The notes: generated by a model from the letters alone, not told the origin. Positions 34,903 to 44,285 are shown, numbered from the stretch's first letter. The stretch is DNA of 64,000 nt from Collinsella sp. (GCA_019414645.1 DXLP01000005.1:1-64000); one strand, 5' to 3'. Numbers and translations: made by a program.

Positions 34903-37329
34903 ATGGCCGAGCAACTGTCGCTGTTTGGTTCGCCGGAACCGGAGGAGACTCCGGCCAAGCCTGAGTTCGCGCCTGAACCCGTCGCCGCCTATGCGAGCGT
35001 AGTCCTCGACATTCCCACCCGTGCGCTGTCCGAGCCGTTTGCTTATGGCATTCCCCGGTCCCTTGCCAACGAGGCGCAAATCGGATCCACGGTCCTGGTC
35101 CACTTTGGTAACCGTGCCGCCGCGGGCTATATCGTCGACATTGCGCCTGAGCTGGGTGACCTGCAAGGCATCAACGCCCTCGACCCAGCCCGCATTAAAG
35201 CCATCGAGGCTATCCTCAGCAAACCGCTCTTTACCGCCGAGGCTGCCCGTATCGCACGCTGGATGAGCCGCGAGTACGTCGCAACGCTTTCCGAGTGCCT
35301 GCGTTTGTTCTTGCCCCCGGGTGGAAGCCCGCGCGTGGTCAAAGGTGACGACGGCGTGCGGGCCGTTGAGCGCCCCGCCGTCAAACCCATCCAAAACCGC
35401 TGGGTCATGCTCACGCCTGAGGGTTTCGACTATACGCCGCCCAAGACCGCCGTTCGTCAGCGTCAGCTCATCGAGGCGCTCCAGTGCGGCCCGGTCACGA
35501 CGCGCGATCTCAACCTGCTCTACAACAGTATGTCGGCGACCATCAAGGCGCTCGAAAAACGCGGCGTCGTGGTGGTGGAGGAGCGCCGCGCCTGGCGTGG
35601 CTGCAGCGAGCAGACCACGTTGTCCTCGGCAAGCGGCAAGGCGCCGGTCGCGCTCACGGACGGCCAGCAGCAGGCGCTCGCGCAGATTGAACGCGCGCGC
35701 CTTGACGCCCACGGCGACGTGGTCCTTGTCGATGGCGTCACCGGATCCGGTAAAACCGAGGTCTACCTCTCCGCTATCGAGCGTGTGCTCGCGGCCGGTC
35801 GCTCGGCCTGCGTGCTCGTGCCCGAGATCTCGCTGACGGCCCAGACCGTCGGCCGCTTCCGCTCGCGCTTCGGTGAGACGGTCGCGGTCTTCCATTCGCG
35901 TCTTTCTGCTGGCGAGCGTCTCGACCAGTGGGATATGGTCGCCAGCGGTGCGGCCCGCGTGGTGGTCGGCGCCCGCTCGGCGCTCTTTTGCCCGCTCAGC
36001 GACTTGGGCCTCATCATCATCGACGAGGAGCACGAGACTAGTTACAAGCAGGGCTCCAGTCCGCGCTACCACGCTCGCGAGGTGGCGGCCGAGATGGCGC
36101 GCCGCTACCGCTGCCCACTCGTGCTGGGCTCGGCCACGCCTTCTGCCGAAGCGCTCGACCGCTGCCGTCGCGGAACGTACGGCGGTGCCACGTGGACGCG
36201 CGTCGAGATGCCCGAACGCCCGGGGCACGCGGTCCTGCCCACGGTTCGCATTGCCGACCTGCGCCGCGAGTTTTCGCACGGCAGCCGCTCAATGTTCTCT
36301 AAACCGCTGATGGAAGGCCTGGAGCGCGTTGTAGAGCGGCGCGAGAAGGCCGTGCTGCTGCATAACCGCCGCGGCTTTGCGCCGTTCCTGATGTGCCGCG
36401 AGTGCGGCTGCGTCCCCACCTGCAACCACTGCTCCACCGCCCTTACGTATCACGAGCGCACGCACACGCTGCAATGTCACACATGCGGATCCTCCTGGCG
36501 CGTGCAGCCGTATCCCGCGCCCACGAGTCGTTGCCCCAAATGTGGTAGTCGCTACCTTGCAAAAATGGGTCTGGGCACGCAGCAGATCGAGGACGCACTG
36601 CACCAGATGCTGCCCGAGGACGTCGCCATCATCCGCATGGATGCCGATTCCACGCGCGGCAAGGATGCGCACAAAAAGCTGCTCGAGCAGTTCGATGCCG
36701 CCGATTGCGCGGTGCTGCTGGGCACCCAGATGATTGCCAAGGGCCTCGACTTTCCCGAGGTCACGCTTGTGGGCGTGGTCAATGCAGACTTTGCGTTAAA
36801 GCTGCCCGATTTTAGAGCAGGGGAGCGCGCCTACGATTTACTGGAGCAGGTCGCCGGCCGTGCCGGTCGCGGCGATCGTCCCGGTGAGGTGATCATCCAG
36901 ACCTACCTGCCCGAGGATCCGGTCATTCGCGCCGTCGCCGAGCACGACCGTTCTATCTTTACCGACTACGATCTGGACCAGCGGCGCGACGCGCTGTATC
37001 CGCCCTTTGTGCGCCTGGTCAACATTTTGGTGTGGTCGGCGAACGCGGATGACGCGCAGGACTACATTGGGCGCATTGCAAAGCTTCTTAAGCGTCGCTG
37101 GCATGCCGCCGCGCCCGATTTTTTGCGGGCAGGGAGTGCCGTGCCGCAGGTGCTGGGCCCGGCTTCGTGTGTAATCGAGAGAGCCAAGGACCGTTACCGC
37201 TTCCATCTGCTTGTGAAGTCGCCCGTGGGGTACCATGTCTCTGATGATATCGACGCCTGCCTCAAAGAGGTGGGCTCTGTGCGCGGCGTGAGCGTGAGCG
37301 TTGACGTCGATGCCTATGATTTGATGTAA
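34903..37329 (+). CDS. priA: Primosomal protein N' (replication restart helicase PriA)
   Basis: This 808-residue helicase reloads the replisome at stalled forks. It has the N-terminal 3'-DNA-binding domain (residues about 30-140), then the helicase core with Walker A GVTGSGKTEVYL, Walker B IIIDEEHETSYK and GSATPS. The zinc-binding cysteine pairs are visible in MCRECGCVPTCNHCS, CHTCG and CPKCG. Motif V is GTQMIAKGLDFPEVTLVGV. The ATG at 34903 is preceded by GGGAGG with long spacing. It is followed 18 bases later by def, and priA-def-fmt-rsmB is a conserved bacterial order. Confidence 0.95.
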   Translation: MAEQLSLFGSPEPEETPAKPEFAPEPVAAYASVVLDIPTRALSEPFAYGIPRSLANEAQIGSTVLVHFGNRAAAGYIVDIAPELGDLQGINALDPARIKAIEAILSKPLFTAEAARIARWMSREYVATLSECLRLFLPPGGSPRVVKGDDGVRAVERPAVKPIQNRWVMLTPEGFDYTPPKTAVRQRQLIEALQCGPVTTRDLNLLYNSMSATIKALEKRGVVVVEERRAWRGCSEQTTLSSASGKAPVALTDGQQQALAQIERARLDAHGDVVLVDGVTGSGKTEVYLSAIERVLAAGRSACVLVPEISLTAQTVGRFRSRFGETVAVFHSRLSAGERLDQWDMVASGAARVVVGARSALFCPLSDLGLIIIDEEHETSYKQGSSPRYHAREVAAEMARRYRCPLVLGSATPSAEALDRCRRGTYGGATWTRVEMPERPGHAVLPTVRIADLRREFSHGSRSMFSKPLMEGLERVVERREKAVLLHNRRGFAPFLMCRECGCVPTCNHCSTALTYHERTHTLQCHTCGSSWRVQPYPAPTSRCPKCGSRYLAKMGLGTQQIEDALHQMLPEDVAIIRMDADSTRGKDAHKKLLEQFDAADCAVLLGTQMIAKGLDFPEVTLVGVVNADFALKLPDFRAGERAYDLLEQVAGRAGRGDRPGEVIIQTYLPEDPVIRAVAEHDRSIFTDYDLDQRRDALYPPFVRLVNILVWSANADDAQDYIGRIAKLLKRRWHAAAPDFLRAGSAVPQVLGPASCVIERAKDRYRFHLLVKSPVGYHVSDDIDACLKEVGSVRGVSVSVDVDAYDLM

Positions 37330-37347
37330 CAACCCGAAAGGATGGCC

Positions 37348-37884
37348 ATGGAAGCCAACGGAATCGTACTGTCGCCCGACCCTCGCCTGCGTCAGGAGTG
37401 CGCCGTGATCGAGGAGATCACCCCGGCGATCGAGGCGCTTGCCGAGAAGATGAAGAAGATGATGTTCGACAACGGCGGTTGCGGCCTGGCTGCTCCGCAG
37501 ATCGGCGAGCTTATTCAACTCGTCACCATCGACTGCGACTACAGCGACAAGAACGACTACGACCCGTACGTGCTCATCAACCCTGTCATTGTTGAGCAGA
37601 GCGACCATCTGGTGCCGTTTAGCGAGGGCTGCCTGTCCATCCCTGGCATTAGCTGCGAAATCGAGCGTCCCGACCATGTCGTCGTCGAGGCGTACGACTT
37701 GGACGCAAACCTGATTCGCTATGAGGCTTCGGGCGACCTGTTCTGCGTGTGCCTGCAGCACGAGATCGATCACCTGCACGGCAACACCATGTTCGAGCGA
37801 CTGAAGCCGATGCAGAGGATCAAGGCAGTCAAGGAGTACCAGGACGCCCTGGCCCGCGGCGCTCGACCGGGCGAGACGGAGTAG
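37348..37884 (+). CDS. def: Peptide deformylase
   Basis: This 178-residue metalloenzyme removes the N-formyl group from new proteins. The three metal-site motifs are GGCGLAAPQIG, EGCLSIPG and QHEIDHLHG. In the first the usual GxGLAAPQ holds as GCGLAAPQ. The ATG at 37348 has GAAAGG six bases upstream; another ATG at 37342 abuts that site and is less likely. It lies upstream of fmt, its functional partner, but a palindrome and a terminator-like hairpin separate them. Confidence 0.95.
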   Translation: MEANGIVLSPDPRLRQECAVIEEITPAIEALAEKMKKMMFDNGGCGLAAPQIGELIQLVTIDCDYSDKNDYDPYVLINPVIVEQSDHLVPFSEGCLSIPGISCEIERPDHVVVEAYDLDANLIRYEASGDLFCVCLQHEIDHLHGNTMFERLKPMQRIKAVKEYQDALARGARPGETE

Positions 37885-37892
37885 GTTTGTCC

Positions 37893-37988
37893 GTCCCCGG
37901 GGCGCCCGCCTATATCATCCCGTGCTCAAACATTCTCGCTGCGCTGCGAAACTGCGCGCGGGACGATATAGGTGGGCGACCCGGGGAC
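37893..37988. repeat. 30-base imperfect inverted repeat between def and fmt
   Basis: The arms 37893-37922 and 37959-37988 (beginning GTCCCCGGG, ending CCCGGGGAC) are reverse complements with about four mismatches. The spacer is about 36 bases. It looks like a dispersed palindromic element and fills most of the 320-base gap; the remainder holds a terminator-like hairpin and the fmt leader. Confidence 0.7.
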
Positions 37989-38062
37989 TACGTTGACGCT
38001 GCTTGTCTCTCCCGGGTGCCGTCGGGCCAGGGAAGGGCGTCTTTGCTGATAGATGCTTTGCT

Positions 38063-38100
38063 GAAAGAGCTGCTTTTATTGCGGCTCTTTCTTTGGTTTT
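38063..38100 (+). terminator. Terminator-like hairpin downstream of def
   Basis: GAAAGAGC pairs with GCTCTTTC around a 12-base loop, followed by a T-rich tract TTTGGTTTTGGG. Confidence 0.5.
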
Positions 38101-38205
38101 GGGTATATTTGTTTTTGTTGGACTGTTCTGGCGGATGGGCCGGGTACTTGGCTTTCCGCTGTTCTTTGTAGCCGTCTCGGCTTTGGTTGAGAGGAGACGT
38201 TCTTT

Positions 38206-39126
38206 ATGCGTATTGTGTTTATGGGTACGCCTGATTTTGCTGTGCCCTCGCTGGCTTCGCTTGTCGAGGCTGGAAACGAGATTGCGCTTGTTGTCACTCG
38301 TCCTGATGCTGTTCGTGGGCGTGGTAAGAAGCTAGAGCCGTCTCCTGTTAAGGCTAAGGCACTGGAGCTGGGGTTGCCGGTCATTGAGGCTAATCGTATG
38401 ACCCCTGAGGTTGTTGAGGTGCTCCAGGCTGCTCAGGCTGATATTTTCTGTGTGGCTGCTTATGGTTGCATTTTGCCTGATGAGGTGCTGCATATGGCGC
38501 CGCTTGGTATTGTGAATGTTCATGCTTCGCTGCTGCCTCGTTGGCGTGGGGCTGCTCCTATTCAGCGTGCCATTCTTGCTGGTGATGAGATTGCTGGCGT
38601 TTCTATTATGCGCATTGGGCATGGCGTGGATACCGGCGCCTATTGTGCGCAGGCCTCGACCTCGGTTGCCGGTAAGCATGCTGAGGCGCTGACTATGGAG
38701 CTCGCTGAGCTCGGCGGCAAACTGCTTGCCGATACGCTTCCTTCGCTTGCCGATGGCACCGCCGTGTGGACTGAACAGGATGAGTCGCTTGTTACCAATG
38801 CTGCCAAGATTTCTAAGCAGGAGATGCGCTTGGATCCGCACATGGCGGCGCTTGATTGCGCGCATCATGTGCTGGCCTCGTCCGATACCGCGCCTGCTCG
38901 TTGCGTGATTGCCGGCAAGACCGTGCGCGTGCTCGACGCTGCGCCGGCTGATGTGTCGCTTGGTGAGGGGCTCGTCGCCGTTCAGGCTAAGCGTGTTTAC
39001 CTTGGCCTTTCCGATGGCTCGGTTGAGTTGCTCGAGGTTAAGCCTGATGGCAAGCGTGCTATGGCCGCTTCTGCTTGGGCTGCTGGCCTGCAGGGTGCCG
39101 ATCTTTCGTGGGGTGTTTTGTCATGA
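38206..39126 (+). CDS. fmt: Methionyl-tRNA formyltransferase
   Basis: This 306-residue enzyme formylates initiator Met-tRNA using formyl-tetrahydrofolate. Motifs: MRIVFMGTPDFAVPSL, then NVHASLLPRWRGAAPIQRAILAGD with the catalytic Asn-His pair, and GVDTGAYC. The C-terminal OB-like domain starts near residue 205. GAGAGGAGA lies upstream of the ATG. Codon use (many GCT, GTT, CTT, TGT) is less GC-biased than in flanking genes. It overlaps rsmB by ATGA. Confidence 0.96.
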   Translation: MRIVFMGTPDFAVPSLASLVEAGNEIALVVTRPDAVRGRGKKLEPSPVKAKALELGLPVIEANRMTPEVVEVLQAAQADIFCVAAYGCILPDEVLHMAPLGIVNVHASLLPRWRGAAPIQRAILAGDEIAGVSIMRIGHGVDTGAYCAQASTSVAGKHAEALTMELAELGGKLLADTLPSLADGTAVWTEQDESLVTNAAKISKQEMRLDPHMAALDCAHHVLASSDTAPARCVIAGKTVRVLDAAPADVSLGEGLVAVQAKRVYLGLSDGSVELLEVKPDGKRAMAASAWAAGLQGADLSWGVLS

Positions 39127-40523
39127 GCAAGCTGTCTCCCGCGCGCAAGCTTGCGCTCGATGTGCTGATGGAGGCCGATCGCCGCGGCATGTACGCGCGC
39201 GACGTGCTCTCGTCCCGTGCTTCCGCCAAGGCCATTGACCAGCGCGATTCCGCTTTTGCCGCCCGCTTGGCGCTGGGTGTTGCCGCCACGCAGGGTATTT
39301 TGGACGAGCTGCTCGACCAGTTTCTCGATAAGCCCAAAAAGGTCGCTCCGCGTGTGCGCATGGCGCTTCGTATCTCGGCCTTCGAGATGCTCTACCTGCA
39401 TACGCCTGGCCGCGTTGCCGTAAGTCAGGGAGTTGAGCTGGTTCGCTGCGGTGCTAAGTCCGCCGCTGGCTTGGCCAATGCCGTGCTGCATAAGGTCGCG
39501 GACAACGTTGAGGACTTTGCTACTGCGTCCGATGTGGATGAGTCTGAGCGACGCTTGGTTCGTCTGTCGCGTCTGATGGGTCTTCCTCGCTGGCTGTGCG
39601 CTCGCATTATGGCGTCGTTTGACACGCCAGAGGGTGCGCTTAACTTTGCCGGCAATCTGGCCCCCGCGCCGCTGGCTCTGCATGAGAACGCCTTTGCGAC
39701 TAATCCCGATCCGTATATCTCGCAGCTCGTCGCGCCTGTCTTCCCGGGCTGTCATGCCCCGGTTGATGCCCAGGTTACCGTTTCGTCGGGCGTATTTGAG
39801 CGCGCTGCTGCCGTGGCCTCGGATCTTAACGCCCAGCTCATCGCCACAGCTGCCACGCGCCCTGGAAGCTGCCTTGAGATTGGTGCCGGTCGTGGCACCA
39901 AGACCTATGTGATGATGTGCCAGGCCAAGCGTGCGGGCTATGAGCGTCAGCATACGGCGCTCGATTTGCATGATCGCAAGTGCGATCTGAATCTCGCTCG
40001 CCTGCATAAGGCCGGTATTCAGGGCGTTCGTACGGTTTCGGGTGATGCCTGCGAGCTTGATGAAGTACTGACGTCGTTTGATGCCATGCTTGGCAAGCCG
40101 GTTAAGTTCGACACGGTCTTTATCGATGCGCCGTGCTCTGGCACCGGCACCATGCGTCGTCATCCCGAGATCCCCTGGCGCCTGACCGAAAAGGATGTAG
40201 CGGTTGAGCTGCCCAAACTGCAACTGACGATGCTCAAGGAAGCCGCCGCGCGCGTGGCTGCCGGCGGCGAGCTGATCTATGCGACGTGCTCGGTCTTCGA
40301 CGAGGAGAACACGCAGGTCGTGGACGCGTTCCTTGCTTCTCCCGAGGGTGCCGGCTTTAGCGTGGCACCGCTTTCCGAGGCACAGATTCTGCAACTCCCC
40401 GAGTTCGATCAGGCCAAGAAGCTCGTATCCGTACGCCAGAACGATCGAGGCCTCTTCCAAAGCGTGCCAGTAAACGCCGACTCCTACGACGGCCACTTCT
40501 GCGCCCGCTTGGTCCACAAGTAA
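39123..40523 (+). CDS. rsmB: 16S rRNA (cytosine-967-C5)-methyltransferase
   Basis: This 466-residue RsmB/Sun-type methyltransferase has an N-terminal NusB-like RNA-binding domain (residues about 5-135, FAARLALGVAATQGILDELL). The C-terminal Rossmann domain carries the SAM loop CLEIGAGRGTKTY, motif IV DAPCSGTGTMRRHPE and motif VI IYATCSVFDEEN, where the two Cys residues act in catalysis. The ATG at 39123 overlaps the fmt stop. It ends the priA-def-fmt-rsmB group. Confidence 0.92.
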   Translation: MSKLSPARKLALDVLMEADRRGMYARDVLSSRASAKAIDQRDSAFAARLALGVAATQGILDELLDQFLDKPKKVAPRVRMALRISAFEMLYLHTPGRVAVSQGVELVRCGAKSAAGLANAVLHKVADNVEDFATASDVDESERRLVRLSRLMGLPRWLCARIMASFDTPEGALNFAGNLAPAPLALHENAFATNPDPYISQLVAPVFPGCHAPVDAQVTVSSGVFERAAAVASDLNAQLIATAATRPGSCLEIGAGRGTKTYVMMCQAKRAGYERQHTALDLHDRKCDLNLARLHKAGIQGVRTVSGDACELDEVLTSFDAMLGKPVKFDTVFIDAPCSGTGTMRRHPEIPWRLTEKDVAVELPKLQLTMLKEAAARVAAGGELIYATCSVFDEENTQVVDAFLASPEGAGFSVAPLSEAQILQLPEFDQAKKLVSVRQNDRGLFQSVPVNADSYDGHFCARLVHK

Positions 40524-40530
40524 TGACTAT

Positions 40531-40595
40531 GTTGCGGTGAAATAAGGATTGAATAGCGGCCTCTACCCGCCAAACAGTCCTTATTTCACCGCAAC
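40531..40595. repeat. Dispersed palindromic element, copy 2
   Basis: GTTGCGGTGAAATAAGGA (40531-40548) is exactly reverse-complemented at 40578-40595. It shares the terminal sequence GTTGCGGTGAAATA with the copy at 24359-24427, while the central parts differ. Confidence 0.75.
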
Positions 40596-40619
40596 TCATA
40601 GAGCTACCTGCGACACAAA

Positions 40620-40658
40620 GAAACAGCCCCGCGATCGATGCTGATCGCGGGGCTGTTT
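40620..40658. terminator. Bidirectional terminator between rsmB and the zinc-ribbon gene
   Basis: AAACAGCCCCGCGATC pairs with GATCGCGGGGCTGTTT around a 6-base loop, with A- and T-runs at the two ends. It serves convergent genes. Confidence 0.85.
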
Positions 40659-40663
40659 GGTTC

Positions 40664-40900
40664 CTAGTGGCTATGCGGGCAGTTGGCGCAGCAGCCACTC
40701 GTGGCGTTGGTGCTGGAGCCGCCGCTTCGCTGGTCGGTGTTGTAGAAACCGCTGCCCTCAAATTTAATGCCGCTGGCCGAGAACGTCTTGGCCGCCGGGG
40801 CACCGCAGCTGGGGCACACGACCTCGGGAGTCTCGGACATGGGATGCTCAACCTCAAACACGTTGCCGCAGCTCGAGCACTTGTAATCGTAGCGCGCCAT
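40664..40900 (-). CDS. FmdB-family zinc-ribbon protein
   Basis: This 78-residue protein begins MARYDYKCSSCGNVFEVEH and has the paired cysteines CSSCG and CPSCG of the FmdB/CxxC regulatory-protein family. A Gly/Ser-rich middle leads to a Cys/His-rich end CCANCPHSH that may bind a second metal. Function is not established for the family; some members are linked to amidase or formamidase operons. It stands alone, read on the minus strand after the GH13-GH77 gene and its terminator. Confidence 0.88.
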   Translation of the reverse strand: MARYDYKCSSCGNVFEVEHPMSETPEVVCPSCGAPAAKTFSASGIKFEGSGFYNTDQRSGGSSTNATSGCCANCPHSH

Positions 40901-40921
40901 AATACTTCCTTTTCAGCACAA

Positions 40922-40947
40922 AGCGGGCAGATTACTCTGCCCGCAAA
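40922..40947 (-). terminator. Terminator-like hairpin after the GH13-GH77 gene
   Basis: GCGGGCAG and CTGCCCGC form a perfect stem with a 6-base loop; TTTGT follows on the minus strand. Confidence 0.5.
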
Positions 40948-40988
40948 AATTCAAACGTCTGTAACTGTACCCTATATCGGGGGTTTTA

Positions 40989-43900
40989 TCACGCTTCGCC
41001 CCAGAATCTATGGTTGTTGCGCAGGAGCTGTGCGGTTTTGCCCTCGGCGGCTGCAATGTTCGCCTCGTTAGCCTGCCAGGTCCAGTTGCCCGTGGCCACG
41101 CCCGGAACGTTCATGCGCGCGTCGTCGCCAAGCCCCAGGACATCCTGCAGCGGCATCATCACCAGGGGAGCGTCGCTTGCCAGCGCGTCGCTCATCAGCT
41201 TGGCCGCCACCTCAACACCGCTCGGTTCATCGCCGCCCGCAAAGGAACGCGTACACCAGCCGGCCAGCGTCGACGTATCGTGCGTTGAGGTGTACAGGAT
41301 CTTTCCTGGCGTGGGGTGCACGCCGCAACGGACGTCGTAATCGCTAAACTCCAGCACGTCCATGCCGGGGAAACCGCAGGTCGAAGCCATGGCGCGAACA
41401 CCGGGCGTCAAATAGCCCAGGTCCTCGGCGATAAAGTTGAGCGGACCCAGCTCGTCGTAGGCAGTCTGGAACAGGTCTTTGCCCGGTCCCGCCAGCCAGC
41501 GACCGTCGGCGCAGGCCTTGCCGGCGGGGATGCTAAAGTAGCTGTGGAACCCCAGAAAGTGATCCAGACGCACGCGGTCGTAGAGCGAGAACGCGCGGCG
41601 CAGGCGATCCATCCACCAGCTATAGCCGTTCTGCTTCATGTGGTCCCAGCGGAACGTCGGGTTGCCCCATACCTGACCCTCGGGCGCAAAGTTGTCGGGC
41701 GGCGCGCCGGAAATCTCGATTGCTTTGCCGGTATCGGACAGCCAGAAGTTCTCGGGTTCGCTCCACGCGTCTGCCGAATCGTCGGACACGTACATAGGAA
41801 TGTCGCCGATAACCTCGATACCCTTCTTGTGCGCGTAGTTCATGAGCTCGCACCAGGCCAGGTCAAAGCGGTACTGCATGTACGCCTGAAGCTCGGCCTC
41901 GTTGTGGAAGCGCTTGTCGTCGATTAGATGCTCGTTGTAGCGAGCGACATCTGCCGGCCAATTGTGGCGCGACTCGCCCTCAAAGTACTTTTTGACGGCC
42001 ATATAGACGCAGTATTTCTCGAGCCAATCGGCATTGCGATGTTTAAACGCTGTGTACAGCGGGTCGGCATCCTCGCCGCCGCGGGCCTTCCAGGTCTCAA
42101 AGTCGGCGGCCAGCTCCTCGTGGCTCTCGGGTAGCAGGTCGATATTGCCTGCAAAGGCCGAAGGACCGGCGTATGGGGAGCGGAAGAAGTCCGTGGGGTT
42201 GACGGGGAGAACCTGCCAGTAGCGCATGCCCATGGCGGCCAGATGGTCGATAAAGCGACGCGTGGGCGCACCGATCGTACCGGGCTTGCCGTCGTCGGTC
42301 GGCACCGATGTGATATGGCACACAACACCCGCACCGTGATCGAGCGGCTCCTGCAGGCGCTGCTCGGCATGGTGATAGATGATCGACGAGCCCAGCGGAT
42401 ACAGATCGAGCGTGACCGTACCGTTATGGATCTCACACTCGTGACCGCTGATCACGTCACTCGCGCATTCGCCGAGCGCCGGGATCGTCACGCGATGCGA
42501 ATTGCGCAGGCTGCGGTTGATGATGACGGTCGCGGACTCGCCGTCTTTACCGGTACGGTTGTAGGCCAGCACCTCGTCATTGAGCGCGAAGGCCTTGATC
42601 TCACCGTCGATCATAAACGGCAGCGCGCGGCGCACGGCCGAGGCATTCTTGACGATCGCAAACGTATCGAAGTCGTGTAGGTTTTCCTTGGTCGGCATGG
42701 TGCGGCGGTTGCCCGGATCGGTGAGGCCCTCCAGGCCGTACTCATCGCCATAATAGATCGAGGGCACGCCCGGGAACGTCATCTGCATGAGCGTCGCGAG
42801 CCAAAAACGGCTCTTGGCCAGGCCCATCGCGTTCTCGTCCAGACGCCATTTGCTGCGCTCGCACTCGGGCAGCTGCGACTCGTCGGGGCCGCCGCCGAGC
42901 ACCGAGATAATGCGCGGTCGGTCGTGGCTCGAAAGCAGATTAAGCGCGCAAGACAGGGCCTCACGCGGATAGTTCTCGCGTAGGGTCTCGATATCCTCGG
43001 CTGCCTGGTAGGCGTTTTTGTAGCCCATCAAAAAGCCGATGACCATGTCGCGGAAGGGGTAATCCATGGCCGAGTCGAGCTCGGAGCCTTGCAGATAGCG
43101 ACGCAGATGGCCGTAGCTGATCTTGTTGGAGGCGTCTTCCCATACCTCGCCGAGCAGCAGCGCGTCGGGCTTCTCGGCGAGCACGGCCTTCTTGATCTCG
43201 GTCAGGAAATCGTCCGAAAGCTCGTCGGCCACGTCTAGGCGCCAGCCATGAGCGCCGGCACGTAGCCATTTTCGGATCACGCCATCCTTGCCCAGGAGCC
43301 GCTCGCGTACCAGTTCGGAGCTCTCATTGATGGCGGGCATATTGCCCACGCCCCACCAGCAGTCGTACGAGCCGTCCTCGTGGAAATAAAACGCATCACG
43401 CCACGGTGAATCCTCGCTCTGCCACGCGCCCACGCCGGGGTAGTTGCCGTAGCGGTTGAAGTAGATCGAATCGTCGCCCGTGTGGTTGAACACACCGTCC
43501 AGAATGATGGAAATGCCTAGCTTCTCGGCCGCCTCGCACAGCTCGGTAAAGTCCTGCTCGGTGCCCAGAATCGGATCGATCTTGGTGTAATCGGCGGTGT
43601 CGTAGCGGTGGTTACTCGCGGCTTCAAAAATGGGGTTGAGGTAGATGGCCGTAAAGCCCAGCTCGGCGATGCGGGGCAGGTCATTCTGGATGCCCTTGAG
43701 CGAGCCGCCGTAAAAGTCCCAGGTCTTGATGGATCCGTCTTCGGCGCGCTCGTACACAGGCGGCTCGTTCCAGTCCTCGACCATGCGGCGCTGAATGCCC
43801 TTACGCGGTTTTTCGACCTCGGCCAGCGTGCGCTCGCGCCAGTGCTCGTCGCGGGCATAGCGATCGGGGAAGATCTGGTAGACCATACCGCGCTCGTACC

Positions 43901-44285
43901 AGGTGGGACGGTTCTCACGGTGTTTGTAGACGGTGACCTGGAATGACGGCACCTCAGCGTAGTCGTAGGTTACGCCTTCGCCGCCGGTGCGGCTCTGTGG
44001 TGCGCCCAGACGAACCTCGGGCTGGCCCTCAATATTGCAGATAAAGCTGTACCAAATAAGACAGGGCTCGGTGCACTCAAGCTCTGCGGTAAATATGCCG
44101 TCGCCCTCGTGCGTCATGGGATATCGAGATTCACCGATCTCATCGACCCAGGTGCGCAGCGTAAGCGTTGCCTGCGCGGGATCGGCGTCCTCCAGAATCA
44201 CGGAGAGCGAAAGGGTTGTTCCTGTGGTCACAGCGCCAAACGGAGTGCGAAACTGCGGCAGACGGCTGTTGTGTATCAATCTCAT
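40989..44285 (-). CDS. Fused GH13 alpha-amylase/maltodextrin hydrolase and GH77 4-alpha-glucanotransferase
   Basis: This 1098-residue two-enzyme protein carries two complete active sites. Residues 1-125 are a CBM34-like beta domain. Residues 130-640 are a GH13 domain of the neopullulanase/maltogenic type with nucleophile Asp351 (GWRLDVADE), acid/base Glu380 (LLLGEVWED) and Asp455 (LSSHDRPR). Residues about 645-1098 are a MalQ-type GH77 domain with Asp908 (VRLDHFLGF), Glu954 (FIAEDLGYL) and Asp1003 (THDTSTL). No signal peptide is present, so it works in the cytoplasm. One half would trim maltodextrin or limit dextrin and the other rebuild longer chains, linking maltose use to the glycogen genes upstream. 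Confidence 0.9.
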   Translation of the reverse strand: MRLIHNSRLPQFRTPFGAVTTGTTLSLSVILEDADPAQATLTLRTWVDEIGESRYPMTHEGDGIFTAELECTEPCLIWYSFICNIEGQPEVRLGAPQSRTGGEGVTYDYAEVPSFQVTVYKHRENRPTWYERGMVYQIFPDRYARDEHWRERTLAEVEKPRKGIQRRMVEDWNEPPVYERAEDGSIKTWDFYGGSLKGIQNDLPRIAELGFTAIYLNPIFEAASNHRYDTADYTKIDPILGTEQDFTELCEAAEKLGISIILDGVFNHTGDDSIYFNRYGNYPGVGAWQSEDSPWRDAFYFHEDGSYDCWWGVGNMPAINESSELVRERLLGKDGVIRKWLRAGAHGWRLDVADELSDDFLTEIKKAVLAEKPDALLLGEVWEDASNKISYGHLRRYLQGSELDSAMDYPFRDMVIGFLMGYKNAYQAAEDIETLRENYPREALSCALNLLSSHDRPRIISVLGGGPDESQLPECERSKWRLDENAMGLAKSRFWLATLMQMTFPGVPSIYYGDEYGLEGLTDPGNRRTMPTKENLHDFDTFAIVKNASAVRRALPFMIDGEIKAFALNDEVLAYNRTGKDGESATVIINRSLRNSHRVTIPALGECASDVISGHECEIHNGTVTLDLYPLGSSIIYHHAEQRLQEPLDHGAGVVCHITSVPTDDGKPGTIGAPTRRFIDHLAAMGMRYWQVLPVNPTDFFRSPYAGPSAFAGNIDLLPESHEELAADFETWKARGGEDADPLYTAFKHRNADWLEKYCVYMAVKKYFEGESRHNWPADVARYNEHLIDDKRFHNEAELQAYMQYRFDLAWCELMNYAHKKGIEVIGDIPMYVSDDSADAWSEPENFWLSDTGKAIEISGAPPDNFAPEGQVWGNPTFRWDHMKQNGYSWWMDRLRRAFSLYDRVRLDHFLGFHSYFSIPAGKACADGRWLAGPGKDLFQTAYDELGPLNFIAEDLGYLTPGVRAMASTCGFPGMDVLEFSDYDVRCGVHPTPGKILYTSTHDTSTLAGWCTRSFAGGDEPSGVEVAAKLMSDALASDAPLVMMPLQDVLGLGDDARMNVPGVATGNWTWQANEANIAAAEGKTAQLLRNNHRFWGEA

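Noticed and set aside
33372..34958. Very long open frame antisense to gltX
   Set aside because: It mirrors the GC-rich third positions of gltX, has low-complexity Gly/Val/Leu/His-rich sequence and no family motif.
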